This document shows positions 8,794 through 16,965 of a stretch of 64,000 nt of DNA, in pieces. Position numbers and translations under genes: made by a program. The notes under the pieces were generated by a model, which had not been told where the DNA came from, searched no databases, and was given only the letters and a program-made list of their open reading frames with translations. Origin of the DNA: M3007 sp964392655. Its GTDB lineage: Bacteria; Bacteroidota; Bacteroidia; Chitinophagales; Saprospiraceae. Each line of letters starts with the position of its first letter. The stretch's first letter is position 1. The stretch is taken from contig CAYMQY010000001.1 in assembly GCA_964392655.1 (NCBI GenBank), forward strand, positions 11,310-75,309, read 5' to 3'.

Positions 8794-9441
8794 ATGAAAT
8801 CCGTACCAGTAACTCGAAATCTCCTTTGTATTCCGACAAGGATATCAGCCCTTGCCGTGCTCCTGTTGATGCTCGTTTACGCCTCCTCCTGCCAAAAGGA
8901 ACCTGAGTGTGTTCTGCAGGAGCAACAAGTCGTTCAAAGCCAAACTTTGATGCGTTCATCTGTGGAGATGGATCAGCAGGTAGTCCAACACATCCAATGG
9001 GTGATCAACAATGTGATTCCACTCATCGCCGATGAAACGGTTGCCGCTGCAATACAGGCAGGAAACACAAGTTCGTCGTTGGTTACAGCCCGATTGCAGG
9101 AACTTGGTTTTTCAAATTTTGAGCAGTTTGCCACAGCATTTAACAGCAGCAGCAGTGCCATTCAAGCCGCCATCCAGGCAGGCAACCTTACACAGGCACA
9201 GTTAATTCAGATTGCGCAAGGGCACACTTTCGATTTTAGTCAGGTTGGAGGGGGGGCTGGTACCCTGCCTTGTACAGAACAATTTGCACTCGAATTGTCC
9301 TTGATGCCCATTTCAGTGGCTACAGCTGCCAGTGGAGGCCCACTAGCAGCTGTAATCGCCGGGGCTGTGCATGTTACCGTGGCGTATCTCAATTTCAAAA
9401 ATTGCCTGCGTACCACATATCCGGGTGCAGATATTCCTTGA
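8794..9441 (+). CDS. Lipoprotein with a C-terminal two-cysteine helical domain
   Basis: The 215-residue product starts with a lipoprotein signal (hydrophobic LAVLLLMLVYASSC, acylated Cys about residue 33). A Gln/Ala-rich helical region follows, with two imperfect repeats (AAAIQAGNTSSSLV and AAIQAGNLTQAQL). The C-terminal ~60 residues begin LPCTEQF, run through a Gly/Ala-rich hydrophobic segment (GGPLAAVIAGAVHVTVAY) and end KNCLRTTYPGAD. The same domain ends the protein at 10354-10746, with 43 versus 42 residues between the outer cysteines. That spacing suggests a disulfide-closed helical hairpin. It is the first gene of a four-gene cassette of small secreted proteins. I recognise no family. 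Confidence 0.8.
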   Translation: MKSVPVTRNLLCIPTRISALAVLLLMLVYASSCQKEPECVLQEQQVVQSQTLMRSSVEMDQQVVQHIQWVINNVIPLIADETVAAAIQAGNTSSSLVTARLQELGFSNFEQFATAFNSSSSAIQAAIQAGNLTQAQLIQIAQGHTFDFSQVGGGAGTLPCTEQFALELSLMPISVATAASGGPLAAVIAGAVHVTVAYLNFKNCLRTTYPGADIP

Positions 9442-9478
9442 TCCGTTCACATTATTTTTTCAAGAAATACTATTTTAT

Positions 9479-9949
9479 ATGAAAAACTTCGCTCTTTTGG
9501 CACTTTTCGCACTATTGTCACTGGCTTCCTGCAATAAGGACACCAGGATGACATCTGCCGAATTGGAAACGCTGCAAGCCAAACTGCAATCCGATCCGGA
9601 AGTCACAAAACTCAATGAGGCATTTTCGAAACATTGCCGGTTACTGGCAACATTCTCTCCGGAGGACTTAAAAGCACTCCAGACTACGGTTCGGTCCTGC
9701 GGCTTTTACACGTCCACTGCCTCAATTCCGGAATTGGAAAAATGCCTGGCTGGCAATCAATTACGGGAGCCATACATCGAGGCTGAAAAGTACCTCCGGG
9801 AATACGAAACCGGTCTGGAATCTGTTCAGAAGCGATACTCCGAGTTGAATCGGTTCAGTATCAAGGAGCGCCGGCTACTGATCACGCGGCCGGATCAGGA
9901 TTTACCAGATCACATTCTATCCGATTTTCAATCACGTAAAAAGAGTTAG
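9479..9949 (+). CDS. Small predicted lipoprotein, unknown function
   Basis: The ATG at 9479 opens a clear lipoprotein signal (MKNFALLALFALLSLASC, Cys 18). This start is preferred over longer in-frame options that overlap the previous gene. The mature part of about 138 residues is charged and mostly helical, with two more cysteines near residues 56 and 78 (SKHCRLL and VRSCGFYT) and one in ELEKCLAGNQ. It lies 37 bases after the preceding lipoprotein gene and two bases before the next gene, so the three are probably co-transcribed. I do not recognise the family. Confidence 0.8.
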   Translation: MKNFALLALFALLSLASCNKDTRMTSAELETLQAKLQSDPEVTKLNEAFSKHCRLLATFSPEDLKALQTTVRSCGFYTSTASIPELEKCLAGNQLREPYIEAEKYLREYETGLESVQKRYSELNRFSIKERRLLITRPDQDLPDHILSDFQSRKKS

Positions 9950-9951
9950 CT

Positions 9952-10227
9952 ATGAAAAAGAATATACAGGCATTCGCAATTATCACTTTTCTCGGGGTCT
10001 CCCTGCGCGTTTTTGCGACAGCGCCCTGCCATACTGCATTTGCGGTTGATATGGCATTTGTTGCCCAGGAATATGCGGAAGACCTCGCCGGTTGCGCCGA
10101 GATGGTGGTCATGACAGGCCCATGCAAAGACGAGGCCGCATTAAAATATGCCTACAATACCAATATCGCCCTCAACGACTGGAGCAAGTGCTGCTGCACA
10201 TACGGCTTGACTTGCTGCGGTGGTTAA
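9952..10227 (+). CDS. Small cysteine-rich secreted protein
   Basis: This 91-residue product has a signal peptide of about 23 residues (ending VFATA). A mature chain of about 68 residues follows with eight cysteines, including the terminal cluster KCCCTYGLTCCGG. It begins PCHTAFAVDM, which resembles the PCT[DE]QF start of the two-cysteine domain in its neighbours, and has an aromatic residue near WSKC at the matching distal position. It starts two bases after the previous stop and is followed by a terminator. Its size, export signal and cysteine density fit a disulfide-rich secreted peptide. Any antimicrobial or toxin role would be speculation. Confidence 0.75.
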   Translation: MKKNIQAFAIITFLGVSLRVFATAPCHTAFAVDMAFVAQEYAEDLAGCAEMVVMTGPCKDEAALKYAYNTNIALNDWSKCCCTYGLTCCGG

Positions 10228-10255
10228 CAATCGGCATACCGTACGCGCATATCCC

Positions 10256-10288
10256 CTCCCGGCCGGCAGCGGTCGGTCGGGAGGTTTT
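10256..10288 (+). terminator. Intrinsic terminator after the cysteine-rich peptide gene
   Basis: CTCCCGGCCG (10256-10265) pairs with CGGTCGGGAG (10274-10283), with one G-U pair, followed by GTTTT. It would end the 8794-10227 transcript, leaving the 10354 gene to its own promoter or to read-through. Confidence 0.75.
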
Positions 10289-10353
10289 CCCCTCTGAGTG
10301 ATACCCAAAAACCAACCTCCTGCTGCACGCATTCAAATCAAATTTATACAGGC

Positions 10354-10746
10354 ATGAAACATTCAATATCACCAATCCGCTACTCAGCGGCGATTGCCCG
10401 CTCCCTATCCACCCAACTTGGCCTGCATGCCGGTGCGTTTTTCCTGCTGCTTTCAGGCGCATGTTTCGGATCTACGGCGCCGTCGGGGTACATGTATTCC
10501 GGGCCCGAAACACCTTCAGTTCAAATCTGCCACACCACCACACCCGACAACACTACCCGGCTTCCGTGTACCGATCAGTTTGTTTCAGATTTAGCCGAGG
10601 TGAATTGGTGTGCCGGAGTAGAGGCAGAAACCGTATGGGGAGCTGCATTTGCCGTAGCCCTTCCGGTATTTACCGCTTACAAGCGCTACAAGGATTGCCT
10701 AAAAACAGCCTATCCGGGCGCAGAAAATGCCCCCGGTGAATCTTAG
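10354..10746 (+). CDS. Secreted protein with the same two-cysteine domain
   Basis: The 130-residue product has a basic N-terminus and a hydrophobic core (LHAGAFFLLLSGACFG) that could be a long signal peptide or lipobox (SGAC, Cys about 37). Residues from about 70 on match the C-terminal domain of the 8794 protein: LPCTDQF, a hydrophobic Gly/Ala-rich middle (WGAAFAVALPVFTAY), then KDCLKTAYPGAE. One extra cysteine lies in VNWCAGVE. It sits beyond the terminator at 10256 but in the same orientation and is convergent with kdsD. It is a diverged member of the cassette. Function unknown. Confidence 0.75.
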   Translation: MKHSISPIRYSAAIARSLSTQLGLHAGAFFLLLSGACFGSTAPSGYMYSGPETPSVQICHTTTPDNTTRLPCTDQFVSDLAEVNWCAGVEAETVWGAAFAVALPVFTAYKRYKDCLKTAYPGAENAPGES

Positions 10747-10763
10747 GAAAAGATGGGTATCTG

Positions 10764-11744
10764 TCACAACAAACCTTCCCGAACCAGATCGTGCAGATGC
10801 ACAATGCCGATGTAACGGCCGGCATCCAGAACCAGTAATTGTGTGATGGAATGTTGGCGCATCATTGCGAGCGCATGTACCGCCAGCGCATCCGGCGCAA
10901 TGGATTTCGGGGTAACCGACATGATCTCCCGGGCAGTGACATGGGTGAAATCCGTGGGTTTGGCAAGCATACGTCGCAAGTCGCCATCGGTAATTACGCC
11001 TGCAAGCGCGCCGGTTTCATCAAGCACTGCGGTAGCGCCGAGCCGTTTGGACGATATTTCCAGAATGACTTCCCGCAAGGTAGCATCCGGGGATACGGCA
11101 GGCGGCTCATGCAATGCGCACAACTCATGTACCCGGAGGTACAACTGTTTTCCCAAGGCCCCTCCCGGGTGGAATTTGGCAAAATCCGATGGAGAAAATC
11201 CCCGCAGCGTAACCAAAGCCATGGCAAGGGCATCCCCCAAAGCCATTTGTGCGGTTGTACTGACGGTAGGGGCAAGATTGTTGGGGTCTGCCTCGTGTAA
11301 CACAGGCGTCCAGAGGACAAAATCGGCTTGTCGGGCCAGCGTGCTGTCGCGGTTGGCGGTTATAGCAATAAGGCGGTTACCAAAGTTTTTCACCAATGGT
11401 ATCAGCACCTTGATTTCGGGGGTCTCGCCGCTTTTGGACAAACAGATCACGACATCGCCCGGCTGAACCATGCCGAGATCGCCATGTATGGCGTCGGCGG
11501 CGTGCAGGAAAAGTGCGGGCTGACCTGTGGAGTTAAGTGTGGCTGTTATTTTTTGAGCCACAATTGCACTTTTCCCGATTCCTGTGAGAATGACCCGTCC
11601 TGTTGCACGGTGTATCGCATCCAGACAATCCGGAAAGTCCGGGGTATCGGTCAGGCTGTCGGCAAGTGCAAACAACGCCTCCGCTTCAGTGCGAATGGTG
11701 CGTTGCGCGGTCAGTACCGTCAGGTTTTGTTTGCTTTCTTCCAA
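10764..11744 (-). CDS. kdsD: Arabinose-5-phosphate isomerase (KdsD/KpsF/GutQ family)
   Basis: The enzyme interconverts ribulose 5-phosphate and arabinose 5-phosphate for the Kdo sugar of lipopolysaccharide. The 326-residue length and domain order fit: an N-terminal SIS domain (residues about 45-180, with GRVILTGIGKSAIVAQK, the phosphosugar loop CLSKSGETPEI and the EADPNNLAPTVSTT segment) and two CBS domains (about 205-326, GVITDGDLRRML). The phrase FHPGGALGKQL between domains is characteristic. It stands alone, convergent with the small secreted-protein cassette. Confidence 0.93.
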   Translation of the reverse strand: MEESKQNLTVLTAQRTIRTEAEALFALADSLTDTPDFPDCLDAIHRATGRVILTGIGKSAIVAQKITATLNSTGQPALFLHAADAIHGDLGMVQPGDVVICLSKSGETPEIKVLIPLVKNFGNRLIAITANRDSTLARQADFVLWTPVLHEADPNNLAPTVSTTAQMALGDALAMALVTLRGFSPSDFAKFHPGGALGKQLYLRVHELCALHEPPAVSPDATLREVILEISSKRLGATAVLDETGALAGVITDGDLRRMLAKPTDFTHVTAREIMSVTPKSIAPDALAVHALAMMRQHSITQLLVLDAGRYIGIVHLHDLVREGLL

Positions 11745-11764
11745 GTTGATTCAATCTTGCCGGG

Positions 11765-11801
11765 CAAAAGTAACACCGCCAACCCAAAGGGCCGGCGGTG
11801 T
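11765..11801 (-). terminator. Intrinsic terminator, minus strand
   Basis: ACACCGCC (11773-11780) pairs with GGCGGTGT (11794-11801). On the minus strand the stem is followed by the T-rich TTACTTTTG. It lies 50 bases beyond the stop of the Omp28-like gene at 11851, so it ends that transcript before kdsD. Confidence 0.7.
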
Positions 11802-11850
11802 GGCAATTCTTTTCCTCTAAGCAGGCTGATCAAGCGTGCGCATTACCTGG

Positions 11851-12861
11851 TTAGTGCTTCACAAATTTCCCGGTGTAAAGCCTGTTTTTACCGGTTACTC
11901 TTACCCAATAAATGCCCGGTGCAAGCCTGCTGACAGGCATACGCAGAATCTGGTCGGTCTTGATGGAATAATCTGTTTGCACCAGTTGTCCTTCAACCGA
12001 AAAAATCTCAACCTGAAGCACTTCTTCGTCGGGGAGTAGAATTGAAGCCTCCTCGGTCACCGGGTTTGGCCGAATAAGAACCGGTTGAATTGTAGAAATT
12101 TCATTTGTGCCGGTAAAAATCGGATCAAACCGAGTGCCCGTGTTCAATACTGCTCCCGTTTGAGCATGCTGCACAAACGCCAGCACATAAAGCGAATCGT
12201 AATTGGACGTCCAGCCATTCGGCTGAGTATGCGTGTAGGAAAAATTATACGTTGCCGAGGCTCCTTTTGCCGGAAGTGTGATGGGGTCCCCGTTTATGTC
12301 GGTCAACATAGCTCGAAAAACATCATAGTGTTTTGGCTCTCCATTTGGGGAAGCATAGTTTACGGTACTTTCGGCTACTGCGACAAACAATTTATGCGGG
12401 CCGGCCGGCGGGTCGCCTACCATGCGTACTGTGACGGAAGTCGTTTGGTTGGGCGCCGTCCCGCCCTCCTGAACTTCGATAGCAATCGGACTTTCCTGAC
12501 CAAATGCCGCCTGAAGTGTAGCAGCCGGCAAGAGTGGCGTGCTCACCGGAACCAGACTGCCGTTCAGGGCTACACGAGGGGTACCATTTACTCCGTAAGC
12601 CGAAGTACGTGTATTGTTTTGGGTTGGGTTGGCCAGGTAAATCTTGCAATCGCTGTACGGTACGGACGGGTGGATCGAAAGGTGCCGCACATCATTGGGG
12701 TATTGATCAATCAAGGCATAAAAAGCCGGATTCTTGCTTGCACAAATGCCACAACGCGAATTGGTAAAATGTTCCAGCAAGACATAACGCTTGGGCAATG
12801 ACTGGGCGCCGAGTGTAAAGCAGGTTAAGAGTAATGTAAAAAAACCGACGTGTTTCTTCAT
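11851..12861 (-). CDS. T9SS-exported Omp28-like protein with thioredoxin-like fold
   Basis: The 336-residue protein has a signal peptide (residues 1-19, FTLGAQ). A thioredoxin-like Omp28-type region follows with a CGIC redox motif at residues 37-40 (LLEHFTNSRCGIC) and a GTPRVALNG segment matching the cis-Pro loop. A beta-rich middle comes next. The C-terminal ~80 residues form a T9SS type A sorting domain (RPNPVTEEASILL, LAPGIYWVRVTGKN, ending GKFVKH). The protein is expected at the cell surface or outside the cell, where PorU would process it. The CxxC implies a possible thiol-disulfide role, but that is inference. Confidence 0.85.
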   Translation of the reverse strand: MKKHVGFFTLLLTCFTLGAQSLPKRYVLLEHFTNSRCGICASKNPAFYALIDQYPNDVRHLSIHPSVPYSDCKIYLANPTQNNTRTSAYGVNGTPRVALNGSLVPVSTPLLPAATLQAAFGQESPIAIEVQEGGTAPNQTTSVTVRMVGDPPAGPHKLFVAVAESTVNYASPNGEPKHYDVFRAMLTDINGDPITLPAKGASATYNFSYTHTQPNGWTSNYDSLYVLAFVQHAQTGAVLNTGTRFDPIFTGTNEISTIQPVLIRPNPVTEEASILLPDEEVLQVEIFSVEGQLVQTDYSIKTDQILRMPVSRLAPGIYWVRVTGKNRLYTGKFVKH

Positions 12862-13047
12862 GATGATTATGACTTGACGTGAAAAAGGTTTGCAAATTTA
12901 TTTCAGGAAACACACCAGGTAACTACAAGTTCTGCTTTTCACTGTCAAATGTCAGGAACGAAACAAACTGCTGCCACGGGATCAGGCAACAGCGAAAAAC
13001 TTAACAATAAATTCATATTGGCCTCAATACAGCATACGATTGCAGCG

Positions 13048-13055
13048 TACTTTTG
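13048..13055 (+). promoter_or_regulatory. Candidate -7 element upstream of the phosphate transporter
   Basis: TACTTTTG matches the Bacteroidota primary-sigma -7 consensus TAnnTTTG exactly, 73 bases before the transporter ATG. No TTG sits at ideal -33 spacing; the nearest upstream one is at 13018. Confidence 0.4.
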
Positions 13056-13128
13056 CGCCACTTTGAGTTGCTTGCTTTTTGAGGTTTATTTCACCCCAAA
13101 TGGCAAATAAAAACTTGGGTTCAACCAC

Positions 13129-14514
13129 ATGATCTTTGGTTTTATTGCCGATTTGCCGGCACATGCGTCGCTCCTTTTAGTTTTGTGTCTGGTCGCTGTT
13201 TGCATATTTGAGGCAATCAACGGGTTTCACGATACCGCGAATGCCGTAGCAACGGTCATTTACACCAATACCCTGAAACCAACTTTTGCCGTGATATGGT
13301 CCGGCTTCTGGAATTTTCTGGGCGTCCTGCTTGGAGGCATTGCCGTCGCTATGGGTGTGGTCAAACTGATCCCATTAAATGACCTCATCCTGCAACCATT
13401 AGGCGAAAACATCTCCCTTGTTCTGGCAATCCTGCTTGCCTCGATCAGTTGGAACCTCGGCACCTGGTACTACGGTATTCCCTGCTCCAGCTCCCATACC
13501 CTGATCGGTTCCTTGCTCGGAGCCGGATTCGCGTTTTGGTCGGTACACGAAGGCGCCGGTCCAAACTGGGGGAAAGCAGGGGAAATCGGGCTTTCACTTT
13601 TGGTTTCACCACTTTTTGGATTCAGCATGGCAATTCTGCTGATGTATGTGTTGCGACTGACTGTTCAAAAGCGAAAAGCCATTTTCAATGAACCCAAACC
13701 GGATAAAGCTCCTCCGGGGTGGATTCGTGCCATTCTGGTTACAACCTGCACGCTGGTCAGTTTTTTCCACGGATCCAATGACGGGCAAAAAGGAGTCGGC
13801 CTGATACTGGTGGTGCTCATGGCTTTCATGCCCCTGCACTATGCTATGAACCCGAATACGCCTGCATCGGAGTTCAAAAATGCAGCCCGGAAAATAGAAT
13901 GGTACCTCAACAGCATTCAGAATACCGACTATGCCGATCACCTTCGCGCATTGTCCAACCAGGCCGGGCGCGTCGCAATCGCTTTGGACAGCATGAAAGC
14001 CGACAATAAAGCACAACTGTTCGCCGTGCGGAAAAATATCCAGTCCCTTGTCAAAAATCTGGAAACCGACTTGAAAATCGGTTTGATTCCAAAATCCAAA
14101 ACAGCAGAAATCAAACACGAACTAAAAACCCTGCGTACTTCCTACGAATTCGCGCCTTTGTGGGCAATAGTGCTCATCTCCTTGTGCCTTGGTATTGGCA
14201 CCATGATCGGTTGGAAACGAATCGTGGTCACGATCGGCGAAAAAATCGGAAAAACCCACTTATCGTATGCCCAGGGTGCGAGCGCAGAATTGTGCGCGGC
14301 AGCCACAATTGGTGTGAGCACGGCTTTTGCACTCCCGGTCAGTACAACGCACGTACTGTCGTCGGGCATTGCAGGTACCATGGTCGCTTCGGGCGGGGTA
14401 TCCAACCTGCAAAAAAAGACCATCAAAAACATTGCTTTGGCCTGGATACTGACACTGCCGGTCACCTTCTTCTTGTCGGCAATTCTGTTCTATTTCCTGC
14501 GTGTTGTCTTTTAA
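13129..14514 (+). CDS. Inorganic phosphate transporter, Pit (PHO4) family
   Basis: The 461-residue polytopic protein imports inorganic phosphate as a metal-phosphate complex with protons or sodium. The two inverted PHO4 signatures are visible: GFHDTANAVATVIYTNTLKP near residue 28 and FFHGSNDGQKGVG near residue 210. Between the repeats is a soluble, charged insertion (about residues 240-340) as in long Pit homologues. The second half has the repeat AQGASAELCAAATIGVSTAF and the loop PVSTTHVLSSGIAG. No PhoU-like gene is adjacent. Substrate is inferred from family. Confidence 0.9.
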   Translation: MIFGFIADLPAHASLLLVLCLVAVCIFEAINGFHDTANAVATVIYTNTLKPTFAVIWSGFWNFLGVLLGGIAVAMGVVKLIPLNDLILQPLGENISLVLAILLASISWNLGTWYYGIPCSSSHTLIGSLLGAGFAFWSVHEGAGPNWGKAGEIGLSLLVSPLFGFSMAILLMYVLRLTVQKRKAIFNEPKPDKAPPGWIRAILVTTCTLVSFFHGSNDGQKGVGLILVVLMAFMPLHYAMNPNTPASEFKNAARKIEWYLNSIQNTDYADHLRALSNQAGRVAIALDSMKADNKAQLFAVRKNIQSLVKNLETDLKIGLIPKSKTAEIKHELKTLRTSYEFAPLWAIVLISLCLGIGTMIGWKRIVVTIGEKIGKTHLSYAQGASAELCAAATIGVSTAFALPVSTTHVLSSGIAGTMVASGGVSNLQKKTIKNIALAWILTLPVTFFLSAILFYFLRVVF

Positions 14515-14521
14515 TAATTTG

Positions 14522-15622
14522 TCAGGTTTTTTCTTCTTCCAGATGTCTTGTCCAGCGCTGGACTAATCTGAACTCACTAAAAAATACCCGGGCAATCACA
14601 CGCAAAACGGTGTAGACCGGAATACCTACCACCATACCTATTACCCCTCCCAGTTTGGCAGCAACAAGTGTTACAATAAAAATTTCCAGGGGGTGCGCTT
14701 TGATACTGGCGGACGTGATGTAAGGCCCCACCAGATTGTTGTCAATTGCTTGGGTGAGCATAAATGCTCCCACCACCTTCAGTAACTGAGGAATCAACAT
14801 CGCAAAATCCGCCTCAATGTAATACGACAAGGTGAAAAAGGAACCCAGTGCGATCCCCATGATTGGCCCCACGTAGGGGACAATGTTGAACAGTCCTCCC
14901 ATCACACCGATTAAAAGCGCATTCGGCACGCCGAGCAGCCACAAGGCCAGCGACGCAATCCCCATGAACGCCATTGTCTGGAGCGCCAGACCACGAAAAT
15001 ACCGGGTCAGCATGGCGCCCGATTCCTCCACCGCATGCAGCAGTTTCTCCTCCATTTCGGCAGGCACCAAGGCATGCAGGATACCGATGGAGAGCTTGTC
15101 GTCTTTCAGAAAAAAGAAAAGGATGAACGATACGGATGCGAACGCCACGGCCACGTTGCCGGCGGTAGCCAGAAATCCGCCCACGAAATCGCCCAACATG
15201 GTTGGTTTGAACCATCCGCTCAGTAGTTCCTGAGTGCGTTTTCCCAAGGATTGCTCCGGCTCCAGCAAGCCAATTTCATGCAGTTGCGCATCCCAGTACG
15301 CAAAAGGCCCTTTGAGTTTTTCGCCTAATGCCGTGTAATCAACACCGGCAAGATGCTGCACCTGGGCCATGATCGTCGGCACAAACAACAGCAACAGCCC
15401 GGCAATGATGAGGTAGAAACTGAGCATGGCGAGCAAGGTTGCGCTCACCGGCCCCATCTGCCAACTCCGAAATCGGACATTTTGCTGGAAAAAATCCTTG
15501 ATCGGTCGCCCCAACATGGCCAGCACCCCGGCAATGAGCAGGTAGGCTACGATATCGGAAAAGTAGTAGGCCACAGCCAGAACGGCCGCAGCCCCGAGAA
15601 TCCAGAGCAGGTTGTTTCGCAC
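14522..15622 (-). CDS. AI-2E family transporter (permease)
   Basis: This 366-residue integral membrane protein has the AI-2E (TqsA/YdiK) architecture. N-terminal helices (LLWILGAAAVLAVAYYFSDI) come first, then an amphipathic middle region, then a C-terminal transmembrane block with the conserved LIGVMGGLFNIVPYVGPIMG and the NNLVGPYI motif, ending in VGIPVYTVLRVIARVFF. Members export autoinducer-2 or act as Na+/H+ antiporters; the substrate here cannot be told. Its stop is eight bases from that of the phosphate transporter (convergent), and its start is 20 bases from the end of the superoxide dismutase gene, so sod and this gene may be co-transcribed. Confidence 0.88.
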   Translation of the reverse strand: MRNNLLWILGAAAVLAVAYYFSDIVAYLLIAGVLAMLGRPIKDFFQQNVRFRSWQMGPVSATLLAMLSFYLIIAGLLLLFVPTIMAQVQHLAGVDYTALGEKLKGPFAYWDAQLHEIGLLEPEQSLGKRTQELLSGWFKPTMLGDFVGGFLATAGNVAVAFASVSFILFFFLKDDKLSIGILHALVPAEMEEKLLHAVEESGAMLTRYFRGLALQTMAFMGIASLALWLLGVPNALLIGVMGGLFNIVPYVGPIMGIALGSFFTLSYYIEADFAMLIPQLLKVVGAFMLTQAIDNNLVGPYITSASIKAHPLEIFIVTLVAAKLGGVIGMVVGIPVYTVLRVIARVFFSEFRLVQRWTRHLEEEKT

Positions 15623-15641
15623 GATTGGAACTTGTTGTTAG

Positions 15642-16250
15642 TTACCGGGTAGCTGCGTAACGCCGGGCTACTTCGTCCCAATTGACCACATTCCACCACG
15701 CCGTCACATAGTCGGGCCGGCGGTTTTGATAGTGCAGGTAGTACGCGTGTTCCCATACATCGAGGCCAAGGATGGGTTGTCCGGGTTTGTCGGCGATATC
15801 CATCAGCGGATTGTCCTGATTGGGCGTGCTGGTGATGAATAACCCACCATCTTCGCCCACACAAAGCCATGCCCAGCCGGAACCGAAGCGGGTAGCCGCA
15901 GCAGTTGCGAATTGTTTTTTGAACTCCTCAAACGAACCGAAGGCTTTGTCAATCGCCGAAGCAAGATCGCCGGCAGGTGCTCCGCCTGCGTTAGGGGCCA
16001 TAATTGACCAGAAAAAGGTGTGGTTCCAGTGGCCGCCGCCGTTGTTGCGCACCGCTGCAGGCAATTGGGATATGCTCGCCAAAAGTTGTTCCAGGGTTTT
16101 GCCCTCGTGTTCGGTGCCTTGCAGGGCAGCATTCAGGTTGTTCACGTACGCTGCATGGTGTTTCCCGTGATGGATTTCCATGGTGCGGGCATCAATATGG
16201 GGTTCGAGAGCGGTGGGGGCGTAGGGTAAGTCAGGAAGTGTAAAAGCCAT
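15642..16250 (-). CDS. Superoxide dismutase, Fe/Mn family
   Basis: The enzyme turns superoxide into hydrogen peroxide and oxygen. I start it at the ATG at 16250 (MAFTLPDLPYAPTALEPHID), giving 202 residues, the usual length; an upstream in-frame start would add 19 poorly conserved residues. Metal-ligand regions are clear: MEIHHGKHHAAYVNNLN (first His), GGHWNHTFFW (second His) and LGLDVWEHAYYLHYQNRRPD (Asp and third His). The metal cannot be assigned safely. A perfect -7 element lies about 55 bases upstream. Confidence 0.95.
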   Translation of the reverse strand: MAFTLPDLPYAPTALEPHIDARTMEIHHGKHHAAYVNNLNAALQGTEHEGKTLEQLLASISQLPAAVRNNGGGHWNHTFFWSIMAPNAGGAPAGDLASAIDKAFGSFEEFKKQFATAAATRFGSGWAWLCVGEDGGLFITSTPNQDNPLMDIADKPGQPILGLDVWEHAYYLHYQNRRPDYVTAWWNVVNWDEVARRYAATR

Positions 16251-16304
16251 TGTCGTTATTGGATTTGTCGTAATGTGAAACAAAAAACAAATTTGGAACA
16301 AGGC

Positions 16305-16312
16305 CAAAGGTA
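16305..16312 (-). promoter_or_regulatory. Candidate -7 element for the superoxide dismutase gene
   Basis: On the minus strand this reads TACCTTTG, an exact match to TAnnTTTG, ending 55 bases before the ATG at 16250. It implies a leader of roughly 45-50 bases. Confidence 0.5.
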
Positions 16313-16343
16313 AGAAGTTCAGTGCCTTCCACTAAAAAGATCA

Positions 16344-16375
16344 GCGCCCGATGTTCTCCTTTGAACACCGGGCGC
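16344..16375 (-). terminator. Hairpin with minus-strand T-run in the 715-base gap 16251-16965
   Basis: GCGCCCG (16344-16350) pairs with CGGGCGC (16369-16375), extended by TGTTC/GAACA inside. On the minus strand it is followed by GATCTTTTTAG, so it has terminator form for a leftward transcript, yet no minus-strand gene lies upstream. The rest of the gap has GC-rich pairing potential up to about 16510 (for example GCGGCA/TGCCGC near 16460-16482) and a very AT-rich stretch at 16780-16860 before the sigma54-type regulator. I see no convincing gene in it. Confidence 0.55.
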
Positions 16376-16965
16376 ATGATAAATGAATAGTGTTTGTTTG
16401 CCTGCATCGCCGGATTACGTGTGTGCTGCTCGAAAGGCGATGCTGCCGAAGGGTGTGTGTTGCGGCAATTGCTGCCGCGCGGAATGATACCGCGGAGGGA
16501 GTTTCAAGTGGAGGTTGGGGTTGGGGAGAAACGGATTTTGAGAAAAAATGTGGGGGGTAAAGGAGGGCAATCAAATGTTGTAATGCGGTTTTTGTGATGC
16601 CCGGTACAAAAGTACCGTATTCGGGCACGCTGCCAATCCGTGCAAACACCCGTTTTTTTATCAGGGAAAACCCTGAAGAAACTACTGCCCACTAGTGATG
16701 GTAGTAGCTGCGCCTGTTCAGTCCTGCCAGTATTCCCTCTTCCCGATCTATGAAAATGGCGTTCTGATCGGATGTACAAAAAATGATTTTTTTAAAATTT
16801 TATGTTTAAAAAATTAAAATATATCAAAATTTAAAACCATTAATTTTTAATATTGCCGAATACTAAAAAACAAGACCGATAAATAATTCAGTTTTAGAAT
16901 CGCCCTGACTTGTACTTATATTCGACCCTGATCCCTGTTTGCCCCGCGTGTTCATTAAAAAATCA

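Noticed and set aside
16341..16649. Minus-strand 102-residue frame in the gap before the sigma54 activator
   Set aside because: It runs through the hairpin at 16344-16375, is low in recognisable features and looks like chance coding in GC-rich sequence.
16770..16900. Very AT-rich stretch as a second replication origin candidate
   Set aside because: No DnaA boxes accompany it; it more likely contains the promoter of the sigma54-type regulator.
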